From NCBI GenBank assembly GCA_002633005.1, contig NMRA01000439.1, forward strand, positions 188,001 through 252,000: a stretch of DNA of 64,000 nt, read 5' to 3'. Position 1 is the first letter of the stretch. Each line of letters begins with the position of its first letter. Position numbers and translations under genes: made by a program. Source of the stretch: Phoronis australis (Eukaryota > Phoronida > Phoronidae). The notes under the pieces were generated by a model that ran no database searches, was not told the DNA's origin, and worked only from the letters and a program-made list of their open reading frames with translations. This document shows, in pieces, positions 1 through 12,900 of the stretch.

Positions 1-3000
1 AGAATTTTAAGAATGGCACACGGGCCGTTACAGATTCAAATGTCATTTCCCTGTCTTGACTGTAATCAAATAATTAATTTGTATATGACAAATCTCAGAC
101 CACTTAACAACTTGTTCAGTGATCTGAGAACACATTTACTGTGGGGACAATTTATTATTTTAGAATTATGAATTACCAAGAACTCGGAAATAACAAAGGT
201 TTGTGGTTTAAGCCAAGAACAATGTAGTAAATAATGATGAAAGTTGGTTTTACCATTTTCCAACCTCTAGAAACCTCTTCCATACTGGAAAATAAGTTAT
301 AGAACACAGTGGTGGTGATACAAGCACTAATAACTACAACAGAGTGAAACCATGGTACACATTTTGTACAAATCTTGTAACTGTTTTTAGTTTCTTCCCT
401 ACCGTGGTTGTGCATCAGTCTGTGACAATTGTGACATCAAAGCCCAGATATTACTCAATGCTTGTGGATGTTTTACATTATGCAACTATCGTAACATTCT
501 CTCTATTGTGAGTTTTACATTCGCAGCAATGTGTGTTCTAACGAGAGCTCTGCAGCTGTATTATTTGGGGGTTTCATCTACTGCACTGCAATGTGGGAAG
601 ACTGTTGACTCCTTGCAGTGAACCTGTGCTTTCAATGTTGGTTTGCTCGGGTGACGAGTTGTGTTCCGTCGTATATCTGTGATGGCGTACATTTCCCACA
701 ATGCATTTGAAAAACAACTGGTCTACTGTAGATGAAATCCCACAAGTCTTTGCTAGTTTGCTCACGTGAAAGTTATGCTTGAATGTGTATGTCACTTTTT
801 TGTTTTGAGGTCTGTCCACTTAGGCAACTTCTTTCCAACATTTCACCTACATTCCTTGTTGCAACTCCATGTTGTAGAAATGTTGGTGTAAATGAGATTT
901 CCAACATGGAAAGCAGTGTGAACTGATGGGGCTACCATAATTGTAAATATCACATTAATAAATAATAAATAATATTGAAAAACAATTGTCAGGTCACATT
1001 TTGTTGAGAGTTCAAGTTGCATATCGTAAACGTTGCTGAATGTGTTCAGAGGAGTCTTGTTTTGCTACATTGTGACAATGTCAGACTGATACTGTTTATT
1101 AACCCAGTCTATGTCATCTTTCCAGTCTTCGTTGCTTATAGCAAAAGTCAAAGTTCCCAATATGTTAACTTGTTGGCTATGTTTACTCAGGGCATGTAGC
1201 AAATTGTTGGAAATTTTTTGAGAAATGTTGCACAGCTGTATGTATTCCTTACTTTACTTATTTTCAGTGGAATTCTTAGGATATTGTAGCAATCAGATGT
1301 AGGTTCATATGTTTTGTCTTGTCCCCCTCCCCTCTATCACCAGCTGTTCCCTCACCTGATCGCTTTTAGACCATTTGTATCCACCTGTTGGTGAAGTGCT
1401 TTTGTTTTGTGTAGATTGTTTTGTATTATATTTTGTTTTGTATTACATTTTGTTTTGAAATTACCTGGAGATGGACATTACAACTTGAGCATTCATTCAT
1501 TCATTCGTTCTTCAAACATTTATCAGATTGTTCAAAATTCATTTGACATTAAAATTGGTATCAACTCGTTCAATTGTTCCAGTGCACTGATCTGGTTCAG
1601 AAATTGGCAGGACTGGATACCATTCATAAATAGTGATTGGTGACATCCTTGTGATAAAATTCTCATTGGAATTCTGTTGTAATGGTGTCAATAAAGTTGA
1701 TGTAAGTACATGCTCTATCAGAGAAACTGAAAATTTTTGATTGAGTTCTCTTACCACTAAAAATGATCTCTAAACTTTTTACCTTACTTTTATCAGAAGT
1801 GATTTCTGGGGTCTGTCTCATGAAAAGTTACTTTGACAGAAATTTGATCTTGCACTCCACACTTTTTCTTAAAAATAATGAAATCTCACTGAGAATATGC
1901 ACACAACTGCGAGTTATGGAGAAAATTTACATTTAAGTTATTGCTAGACTGTGATGCGCACTTGGCTATTGAGCAACTGTGACCTGGGATAGTAAAACCA
2001 TGAAACAGACCCCTGGGCTTCGAACACATCGACAGTTGGTTATTACTGGAAACCCTGCTGGGCACCAACATCTGTCAGTGATGACCCGTCAGTATTTAAC
2101 GTCTGAATGAAATTTGTTCAGTGTATCTATGTTGTGTTATTTTAATGATGTTGGAAATGAAAATAAAATGATTAAATCACAGATCTTTTTATTAAATTCC
2201 AAGTCTATTATACAATATAGCACCTTTAGTTCTTTTTAAATGACAACAGCACATTTGTTTGTAAAGTCAAGTGTTTTCAGGCCACTGAACTTCTTTGAGG
2301 TTTTGCATGATTAGCAACCTTTCAGAACTACAAATTCTATGGCTAATTTTTTTTGCTCCTGGCGTATTTGCAGCAGTCGGGTCCTTTACCTACGTGGTTG
2401 GGACAACTTAATGGTTTTGTCAATCTTTTGTCTGAAGTCTGAGAAGCAGCTTAAGGTCAGTTTGGCACAATGAGCTCGGGCAGTGAACTGCAAGCATCGT
2501 TTTTATGACAATTTTACCGTGGTCTGTTGAGCCTCGATGCTATTAGGTCAACGAAAAATTTGTCTTGTCTGGTACAAGGCATGCAACCTAAGCAGAAGAC
2601 TTATAGACTACAACCATGTGGCAGCTACTTGGAGGAAATTTACCCATCATATCAGACATTAGTAATAAGTTTTTTTCATGCCGTCAGTTATCGTTTCCAA
2701 ACTTATCCCGAAAAAATGTGTCATGGAAAAGTAATATTCACTTACGTCCTATAACGATCCAGAAGATAGTTATAGAAAAGTTTGAAAGAAAATCCTTTTA
2801 CACAGATACTAATAAATGACTATGTTGCTTTTAACTTCAAAGTTATAAGTAGCATTATTAGAGAATCGGAATTTAGCAAAATATCTATAAAATGAAAGAT
2901 TTAACTGCCTAGTGGGTAAAAGTACACTTTTCTTAAAGTTGAGAGCATGGAGAATCTGAATTTCAAGTTTATACCAATACGCTAATGAGTAAAAAAAATA

Positions 3001-3340
3001 GAGTACAAGTGACCTGATGCCTTTTGCGCTACATCAGGGATGTGTATTCCGGAAGGCTGGGCCCATTACATTAATCACCTGATTATGACTCATGGGGACC
3101 TGACATCAGTTTCCTCATGGGTAAAATCTTCTAATCTGCCTGTTTGTTTCACGGGACCATGCTTGGTAAAATAGCAAAAAAGAAAAGTACATTCAGAATA
3201 AAACAATGGTATCAATAAGATGTAAATATTCAAGATGGAATCTCAAAAAACATTATTTAATTCAAAATTTTCATAAATATCACAAATCCTAAATATTCGA
3301 TAGCACCTCACGAATAAATGAAAGATTTTGAAAAAGTGCG
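1..3340. other. 3' flank of the coiled-coil gene, no gene seen
   Basis: No open frame here has coding character or splice-supported structure. The stretch is AT-rich, with a TTTTGTATTA-type simple repeat near 1405-1460, a short TTCA run near 1492-1512 and one small MITE. A minus-strand ATTAAA at 3256-3261, about 80 bases past the stop of the coiled-coil gene, could be its poly(A) signal. A minus-strand AATAAA lies farther on, at 2188-2193. Neither is verified. Confidence 0.5.
1808..2013. mobile_element. MITE with GGGGTCTGT(T/C)TCATG termini
   Basis: The left end GGGGTCTGTCTCATGAAA (1808-1825) is mirrored by CATGAAACAGACCCC at 1999-2013. This makes an imperfect terminal inverted repeat around a 206-bp body with no coding frame. 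Internal sequence (CTTGCACTCCA, GAGAATATGCACA) recurs in the related element at 17182-17635. A clear target-site duplication was not found. Confidence 0.55.
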
Positions 3341-3963
3341 TCATGCTGAGTTAACACGCGAGTGTCGAAAATCCTTTAGTGTAGGACGCCTCCGTGGAAA
3401 GCCCCCTCTGGTGGGTATGCGACTCAGTGATTTCAGTGAAAGGTTTGGAAGAGGGGAAACACTGTCTCGTGACCCAAATAATTCATCAAGATCGTTTCCC
3501 TCATCAGACACTGTTGGCACAATATTGCAATTGATGTCTGCATTTTTGTCAGCACTTTTATCAGAATTTATCACATTCGGTTTTCTTTCAGACTTCACAT
3601 CCATCTTCATATCGGAATCTACTTCTGCTTTTCCACTAGGTTTCACGTCTGCCCATATTTCAGAATTAACGTCTGCCTTGCTAGTCACTGTTCGCCTCTT
3701 CCTCTCGTGATTGACAGATGGGCAGGACTCGTGTTTGCGAAGTCCTTGCGACGTACGGACTGGTGACTCTAGCGATTCAGACAGACTATTTTTACGGGAT
3801 TTACTCGAGACCGTCTTTGGTTTGACATCATCATCAGGTTTCAGTAATCCACTGACGTCTGCTGTCTTCTGGTGTTCTTTGCTTTTAGGAGGTTCCGGTG
3901 GATGTTGGACACCGTCACCTCTTTCTAGGACTGTGACTTGGTCTACCTCAAGATTATTCACAC
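3341..3963 (-). CDS. Coiled-coil gene terminal exon: charged disordered tail
   Basis: Acceptor ATTTTTTTCAG, phase 1, ending at a stop at 3341-3343. About 206 residues rich in Ser, Lys, Asp and Arg, with no helix pattern. There are short, spaced DVK/DVN segments (VDSDMKMDVKSERKPNVINS) and a basic C-terminus (RGGFPRRRPTLKDFRHSRV). Ser-Pro and Arg-x-x-Ser sites suggest phosphorylation, and the basic end could bind microtubules, acidic partners or membrane. That is inference only. Confidence 0.85.
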
Positions 3964-6900
3964 CTGAAAAAATGAATTACCGCTAAGAGTGAACTGAGAA
4001 AAGAAGACATAGTTTAGAACATTCCTGACACCACATGGATGGTTTTTAAGACACTGTACACTTTTCAACTGGGGGCAAAGCGTTTGGAATTATATTGAAA
4101 TAATTTGCCAAAATCAATATTTTCTTCAAAGATTGTCTGTACGGTTGCATACAAGGAAAAATTTACTAAGTGTTGTGTTCTGACCGTTGTATAATACAAA
4201 TTATGCTAATTATGTAGAGAAACTCAGGAAAAGGAAATTCCATGTGTCAACAATATTGTGAACTTAATTGGTGAAGACCTTGCCAAGGGAACCCAATGAG
4301 AAACCTACCATGCAATCTGTAACTTGTGATGTTCAGGGATATTTGTTCATAGTACGGTAGGATAATTGCAAAGAGTTTTAAGTCAACCCAAGATTTCAGA
4401 TTTAGCTCTCATGAGCATCTGTGGTTACGAATAACCGTATTATCTAGTACGAAAAAGCACCCATTACCTCCAGAATTTCCACTGGAGTCCACGGGTACAT
4501 CTTTGCCTGTCTTCATGTCACTCAACCTACAAAAGATGACAAAAGGTTCTCAAGATCAATGCAGAGCGAAACTTAACTTCTGTAGTCTATAACAAGAGTG
4601 GAGTAACATTTCAATGATAGACTTTGGGAAAGTAATAGAAGCTGATTGCATGGAACCGGTGACTTGTATCGCCACCTAGCTGTACCAAGATGTACTTCTT
4701 CTTTGCAGTGGGTGGCACTGGAGAACAGTTTAACTTCGTGAAAGACGCTTTTACAGTGCATGCAATTAGACATGATGCATTTAAAGTTTAATAGAATTGC
4801 CTTCTCATTCTGGAGATGTACTGGTGCCTGGTCCCTTGTGATCAATTGCTCCTGACTGAACTTGGCGATTTGTACGTAGCGGTTTCTACCTTTCAGCAAA
4901 AGTATTATAGCTGTCATATGAATGGACTGTTTCGAAGAGTGAATAATATTAAGCTTGCTAAGATTACTGATCAGTCTGCGTATTTTGAAAAATATCATAA
5001 ACTATAAATTTAAACCAATCAAAGTATTATTTTCTGGAAATAGAGACAGTAGAATTTGATTTTTGACTTTTTACTAGTCAGCTGTTGATTCAATCCCATG
5101 ACCAAGTCTTTTCATTAAAATTTTTCATTAAAATTTAATGAAAAAGAAATGATAGCAAAACAATGGTATCAATGACAAGATCAAATTCTATTTCACATAT
5201 TAAAAATCTTCAAGATGAGATTTCACAAACACTGTTGCACTTTCATACCACTTTAGATTTTTTCATCAAAATCATATTTTTGATTGGCCCTCATGCAAAA
5301 ATGGAACACTTGCATAATTACACAAAAATAATGGCTAAGTCACGAAAGCTGGAACTTACATGGACGTGAGAATTTTTGTATAAAAAAGTGACAATTGTCT
5401 TATTTTATTCATTTAATTAGCCACGAAGTCAGTCAGGACTTAAGTTCTTTTAAGCCCGGCCTGTAGCCCGAGAGACTCAACACAATACAAAAGGATGGCC
5501 ACTACCATAAACCAGCTACTTTTCTGACTCGTGATATGAGTTACAAATTGCAATGTTATTATAAATTCCTTATGGTGACAAGTCTGAGTATTTGAAATAA
5601 GGTGTGATACGCATAACGTTACATCAAAAATGATAATCATACACAGTCAATAAAAAATTGATATCTGGTATCAAATACAGAGACTCTTGAACCAACATGA
5701 ATGTTTGGTGTTTTTAATTGTCATAATAGTTGAATAACAAAGTAACAAGATTTTTTAACTTTCAAGATATTAAACGTAGCAATCAGTGATTTCGTGTTTA
5801 CCAGCACTTTGAACCGCAGTATATTCAGCACGGTAAGTGGATTGGAAATCAGTACAAATCTCACCCCATTTTGGGCTTTGAAAGGATAAGTGGTCTGCAT
5901 AAAGACTTAGAATTTTGCAGGTGGTTGTAAATCATGCATGGGTGTCCTTCACAAACAATAGGTAGTTTGAAATTGACATGCAAGGTCAGTAAAAGTAGTT
6001 CTTTGTGAATCCTGCTCTTAGTCATACAAATGTCCCAGTTGGACTGTGTAACTAAACACAGCTCAACAACACGTTTATGGTCCTGGCTGAGAAGATAATT
6101 GTTTTATTACCCCCTACGCAAAGCTGAATAGCCAAGCCCGGAATGCATAGTAATCTACCTTCTCTCATACTGTTGGGATGTGACAACCCTCAGCTGCTCT
6201 TGAAGATCATCTATCTCATGGTCTTTGGCTTGAATTACATCCAGCAGCTTGTGCAGTTCATTCCTCATGTGGATCAACTCGCTGCTTACGTCATCTAAGG
6301 ATTGCTAAGAACGATAAGAAATTAAGACAATTTATTCACTCCATTTTAGAGATGCGGGAAATCTTGTATGTGAAGGAGAACAGATGGTAATATTTTAAAG
6401 TTAAGAAATAAAATGACATGTCAAATAGCAAACTGGTTATCTATGCTCGGCACCTTTTGAAACAGTGAGGTTGTTACCTCTGTAGAAAATGACACCAGTA
6501 GGGGACAATGCTGCAAGCTTTTCTAAACAAACAAGGAATTGCTGATGACAAGAAATTTGTAACACATTTCTAATAAAAATGTCAAACGTAAAAATCTATG
6601 CAAAGCTAAGTAAATTTACCATTTACTTACTTTAAGCTGCTTTTCTAATTCACATGCATCTCTGCAGTGGTTATTATCACAATTTTGAGTTTTTACTGCT
6701 TCAGTCTCTTCTAAAGAACAGACTCTAAACTAATTGAAAATTTTCACAATACTCCAGTCAGGTAACACAAGTCAAGAACAGTCTGCACAGGTACACGTCA
6801 AAATGCATTGTGAGGGGAGAGACCAGAAATCAAGACACCTGAAGCTCACACGAACCATTGTTTCTATTCAGATAATGCTCAGTACTATTCAACCATGTAT

Positions 6901-9900
6901 ACAATCAGGAGCTTGAGGGTGGCATTATACTTGTCCAAGATCTGAACACCAGAGTAAGCTTTAGTGTGATGAGTAGTCAATGAATGATTAAAGACAATTA
7001 ACCGAAACGTCGATTAATATAATGTCTTTGTTTACACATGCGTTGATTTTAAAGTCTGTGCTAATATTTTGGCGAAAAACAAATGTGATAAACTAATTGC
7101 TATATAGTTGTCACTTATCGTTCCAGTCCAGTTCACTATGTGTTCTGCAGACACAACTGGTGACTTTCAGGCAAAGATTTGAGCAACTCATTATAATAGT
7201 TACACTGTATTCCCCTTTTCTGCTCAGATGAATATTATGCTCTGTTATAGCCATAGTTTTGGTCTAGTCAAGAGAATACAAAACTCAATCACATGGCTAC
7301 TTAAGTATGGCACAAATCTTGTAAAACGTGGAATTTGTGTCTTTTTGTCCTGTCATGCCTGGAAGTCATGAAATCTTACCATACTTTCAACTACTCAACT
7401 GAAATTAATCTGGTCCTGCTCCTTACTCTACCCATCCTATCAATCACTAAACTGTAATAACCTAGTCCCGCCCCTTACTCCACCCATCCTATCAATCACA
7501 TAACTATATTTAACCTAGTCCCACTTCTAACTCCACCCACCCTTCAATCACCCACCTGTAGTTTCTGTGTCTTTGGCTCCTTTCTCTCCTCTTCCAGTTC
7601 TTCCTTGAGAGAGATAAGCATTGCATCCTGCTTCTTGTCGGTCAGTTTGGAGCCTTCAACCTCATCACTCAAATGTTTGATGTGTCTTCTCAGCTCTTCA
7701 ACTTCAGGGTCACTGCAACACAGAATGTTCACCACTTTAATCGACTAGATAGGCTTGACTAATTTAACTGTTTTTCACTGTCTATCAGATACTGGATGTT
7801 TCAAAAGACTAGACCAGGTAAAGTTGACTGACTATTTATCACCCAAGAGGTTTTTAAAGCTTGACCATCTTGAAAAGGACAACATACACATTTTCAGGAA
7901 TAGTTTTTCCAAACCACACATCAGAAGTGACTTGCTATGCATTTCTAATGGCAGATGTGCAAACATATCACAACAATGTCACAGTAAATTATGATATAGA
8001 GCAGGAGCAACACCTATTAACTTGATTATGGACATAAAGACGACAAACCTTGGTTTCCGCACTATGCTTCCGGTAGACTCTCTCCTGATTATGTCAGACC
8101 ACGGGTCATCTTCACATGGATCAATTGTGATGACAGGTACACTCAGGTGTCCTGAATCTCTCCTCACACCATTGTCCTTAAACTTTTCCAAAGAAATCAT
8201 AAGAACCTCATTTTCCTTCTGCAATTTCATTAATTTATCCATTAGGTCACTCACTTCCATTTTGTCTTTCTTCAATGCATCTATTTCCTCAAGATATCTC
8301 TCATTAGCTGACTTAACTTCTTGGAGAGTTTTCTGGAGCTCAGAAGTTTCTGCATTCTTCTCTTTGGCACTAGACAATGCTGAGGTAAGGTGGGCATTTT
8401 CTTCTTTCAACTTGACAACTTCATCCTGCAGCGTTGCAGACTCCACTTCATTGTTCTGGAGACTCATCAAAGCAGCAAACAGCTCATTCTTTTCCTTTTC
8501 CAGTTCAGAGATAATATGTTCCAAGTTGATGCTGTACAACTCTGTGTTTTGAGACTTGATTAGCGCTTCAGACAACCCAGACTTCTCCTTCTCCAACTGA
8601 TCTACTTGAGCACGAAGACTCGTGATGTCTGTTTCTGCACTTTCTAACCGAGCAGCCTGTAAGCAGAGATCCTTTTTCTCATTCTCCAGCATCTTCACCT
8701 TCTCTTGCAGTTTTGACACGTCAAGCACATTACTCTGTAAGCTGCCTAAAAGCTCAGTGAGATTCCCACGCTCCTCTTCTACACAGATTAGTCTTTGCTC
8801 CATTTCAGCTATGACCTTTTCCTTTTTCTCCATGTTGGACTTACAACGCTCTTCCAGTTCCCTCTTTTCTCCTTCAAAACTAGCAATGGTATCCTGAAGT
8901 TGCAGGTTTTCCAACTCTTTACTCTGGGAAGAGTTCAAAGCAAGGGAAAGCTGTTCATTCTTTTCATCTTCTAACTGATCTATCTTCTGCTGCATTTCTG
9001 AGTGATACTTTTCCTTGTTTAGCACCATTTTATTGACCTTCAACTTTAAACCTTCTTTCTCCTTTTCAAGAACTGTTATTGTTTCTCTCAAGCTCATATT
9101 CTCCATTTCCTTTCTCTGAAAAGTTGTCAGAGCCAATGTAATTTTTATTTTCTCTTGTTCCATATCCGATAACCTCTTTTTCATTTCTGACACCCTTTGT
9201 TCTTTCAACTGTGATACCTTCTCCCACTCTTTTTCCATATTTCTCTTCTCTTTTTCTAAATTGATTAATTTTTCCCGGAGAGTGTCACTTTGAGATTCTT
9301 TCCTCTTCATATCAGTTAATCCAAACACAAGATCTCTATTTTCATTTTCCAATGATGCCAGTTTCTTTTTCAAGTCTGTTATGCACTTTTCCTTGAGATG
9401 CAAATTTTCAGCTGCATATTGTTTACACTCTTCAATTTGATTTACTAAGTTAGACATTTGCTCCTCTAGATCTGAATTTTTCTGTTGTAATATTTCAACA
9501 TTTTCAACCTGAAGTTCTAGACTTTTCTTCTCATTCTCAATATTTTTCAACTTCTCTCCCATTTTAGCTTCTACAATTTCTTTATCCTTGACAGCTTTGC
9601 CTAATTGTAGACGTAAGTCTTCCTCCTCCTTCTCTAACCTTGTAATGTTCTGCTTTAGATTATTATTTACAGATTCTTGTTGATGCAACTTGCCCATTGT
9701 TAACACAAGTTGGCCTTTCTCTTCTTCCATCCGTGACATTTTGAGCTGCATCTCAGAAACCTCTGTTCCATGTCTATCTACAGTTTTATCATAATCTGAC
9801 TTCAACTCTTGCTTCTCAACCTTCAATTTATCGATTGTTTCGTTCAAGAGGGGAATCTGCAAATTCATATTCTGAGAATCAGTCAAAGCAGATTGCAGTT

Positions 9901-12900
9901 CATCGATTTCATTCTCCAAGACAGATAGCTGTTGCTTGGCAAGTAGTAATTCCTGCTCCTTGTTTTTCAATGCATTGATTTCATCGTTCAGAATTTTCTT
10001 GTCCTTTTCCAACCTTTGTACTGCTTCAATCAGTTTCTCAACATTTTGCTCTTTGCTCCGAAGCTCTCTCAAAGCTGAAGACATATCTTCCTTTTCCCTT
10101 TCTCCATTTGCCAACCTCCTCTCCAACTGCTCACAGAGGGCAGCTCTGCTGCTCAGCTCATTCACAGATGAAGACAGGTCCCCATTTTCAACTTCCAATG
10201 TTCTCAATCTTTGTTTCAGCTCCTCCAGTTCTTTGTCCTTTGACTTAGCATCTGCAACACTAACTATCAGATCTTTCTTCTCTCTCTCTACCTCGATCAC
10301 TCTTTGTTGTAGACGTATTATTACCTCATCCTTGTTCCTGGAAGACTTAAGTGAAGATGACAACTCCAGTCTGTCGTTTTCGAGTTCAGAAATCCTCTGT
10401 CGCAACTGAGGAATTATATTTTCCTTATTCTTCAATGCAATAATGGTAGACAGAAGGTCCCTTTTCTCACTTTCTAAACCCTCCACTGTTTCGTGAAGTT
10501 TGTCCATTTCTCTTTTCTTCTTTTCTGAAAATGCAAAACATTTATAAATGGTAAACAGATTAGGGAGCTCATAAAATACAGGTTGCCATGATTCTTCTGA
10601 CATACCTAAACATGGTACTAGATAGAGAAAATAAATATATTGGAGTGTCCATTCACAGTTAGGTGTTGGAAATAACAAATTTTCTTATTCCACTTGGTGA
10701 ATTAATAAGTCCCCATAAGTGACTGAACTAGAATTCACTGGCCTGACTATGGATTTGAGAAAGAAAGTTGGCCTACTAATGAGCTCTCTGGGGAACTGTT
10801 AGGTGTGTGGAGGGGAATCGAAACTTCGGCTTTGTAGTACAAAACCTACAAAATTATGGCTTGAACTCCACAATAATGAAATTTTTGAAATGCTGCCCGT
10901 AAATCTAGTTTTGAACTCGTTAATTTCACCCCCCTCCCCCAGGTACAAGGCTGTCTTTGCATGAACAGGTCACCCATTCCTACCTAGTTCTTCCTGAAGA
11001 CTCTCACTGCTGCGCAGTTCAGCTAACTTAGTCTGCTGACTCAGTTGATGCACAAGCAGGTCATTCATTAGCTTCAACTGCTCATTCTCTTCTTTCACAT
11101 CGCTGCAGTTCCCATGGTGACAGGGTTCGAGGGAGTCGTCATGGAAACTTCCATCACCTCTGTTGTCAGATGTTCTACAAGTTTCAGTGATTGAACAACA
11201 ATTATAATAATACTAAATAAAAAGTTATTCAATAATAATAATTATTATAATACCAAATAAACAATACCAAGTCACAATGATTAAAAACCAATTATACTAA
11301 TCCTAAAAGCAATAAAGATAATATATTATCATTGACAATAATAATCATTACACTAAATTAACAATAACGATGATAAAAATTATAATATAAATAACAATGG
11401 CAACCTCCAGCACCACCCCGGCCACAACATCAATGAAATAACATATTTATTATAATTGACATGATGGTGTTTACTTTCTCTAAGCCAACAGACTACTTTG
11501 TGGACAGAAATTTACTTTGCGCCGGACCCTGACAAGTGCACAGTAAAGCAGATTTGGCAATACTCACTGCAAGAAGGAGCTGACTGACTGTCTGTCTGTC
11601 GTCAAAGAAATGCCAGTATCTACAGAGGACTCTGCAGTACTGTTCCAACTCTGGAAGAATACAAAAGATTAGACAATTCGTGCACAGCAATTGTATGCTG
11701 ACTTAGGCCTGGAATCTAATCTTTGTACTCGAAACGAATTCGAAATTATTTTTAGCAATTTCTCTGTTACTTTTGTGCCAACTCAAGATAAGTTGTTATT
11801 AGACTATGCTCAAATACATTATAGTTTACACATATGAGTTACTAGTCCATGTCTGTACTTAATGACCCTTATATTCGTGCTACAAACTCGAGTAAAAATT
11901 TGAAATTTTGAGTTCAAACTCAAACTTTTAACCTTAATGTTGGGTTTATCACCCGCAAACTAGGACTAGAAAATTATCCACATAAGTTATTACGTACTCG
12001 AACATAGAATAAAAGACTCTTATCTTGAGTTCACACAAAAGTAGAGTAGAAAATGCCAAACATAATTTTGAGTTACATTTCGAGTAAAAAGAATAGAACC
12101 CGGTCCAGGGCTGGGATGCATTAACTTCCAAATTTATCCACCGGATAAGTTTAATTCTTGCATAAGGTCAACTCGATACCAGATAGCGTGTTGTTGTTGT
12201 ATATATAGTGCGTAAGTTAATCAAAAGGCCCACAGGTAAATCAATAGAACTCTTGGATTGTTTCATAACAAATATCTATGTTTAAGTGCACACTCCAAAC
12301 AACAGCACTTTCCAAATGTAGATATCAATGTATTCTATTGCTGTGCCTTCCTGGCATCTCCAGCATCCCACTCACTGATACACAGGCCAATTACCACGCT
12401 TCAAAGAGGTGCAAGTACTATAATGGATGTGCTCCAAGCAAAACAAACTTAGATCAGACTTCCTGATATTGTGGGACCCCAGTTCTTGTACTGTATTGAC
12501 AAGTACAAGAATATGGCTTAAATGCGTCTCAAATTTATTGTCTTTTGCTGTCATTCCCTGTAAGGAAGGTGGATGAAACAAGTATGTTTCGAAATATGGT
12601 GTTCCTTTTAATCATGTCTCGTGGTCAGTTACTTCATCAAAGTTCCATTGAGTGTGGAGTTTTATTCCGAACTTATGAACGAAACGGAATAAAGACTGTC
12701 AATAACGAAGTGTCGTGTGTTGAACCACTTTTGTGAGGAAGATCGGAAGGAATATAAGGGTAAAAGCATAAGAAATGTTCAACAGTAGATTGATAGTTAA
12801 AAAATGTGTCATATGATTTGATGCAAGACTAGAACGAAGAATCATCTTAGGTATGTCACATATACCTACCTTCTTGATAAAGTCGAGTTCATCATGTAGC

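Noticed and set aside
3318-3710. 130-codon plus-strand open frame over the C-terminal tail exon
   Set aside because: It mirrors the minus-strand exon, which has a supported acceptor, correct phase and continuous frame with the rest of the gene.
9936-10409. 157-codon plus-strand open frame opposite the giant coiled-coil exon (also 8022-8552, 176 codons)
   Set aside because: These are antisense shadows. Glu/Lys/Leu-rich coding sequence rarely makes stops on the opposite strand, and the Ser/Phe/Leu-rich products have no domain.
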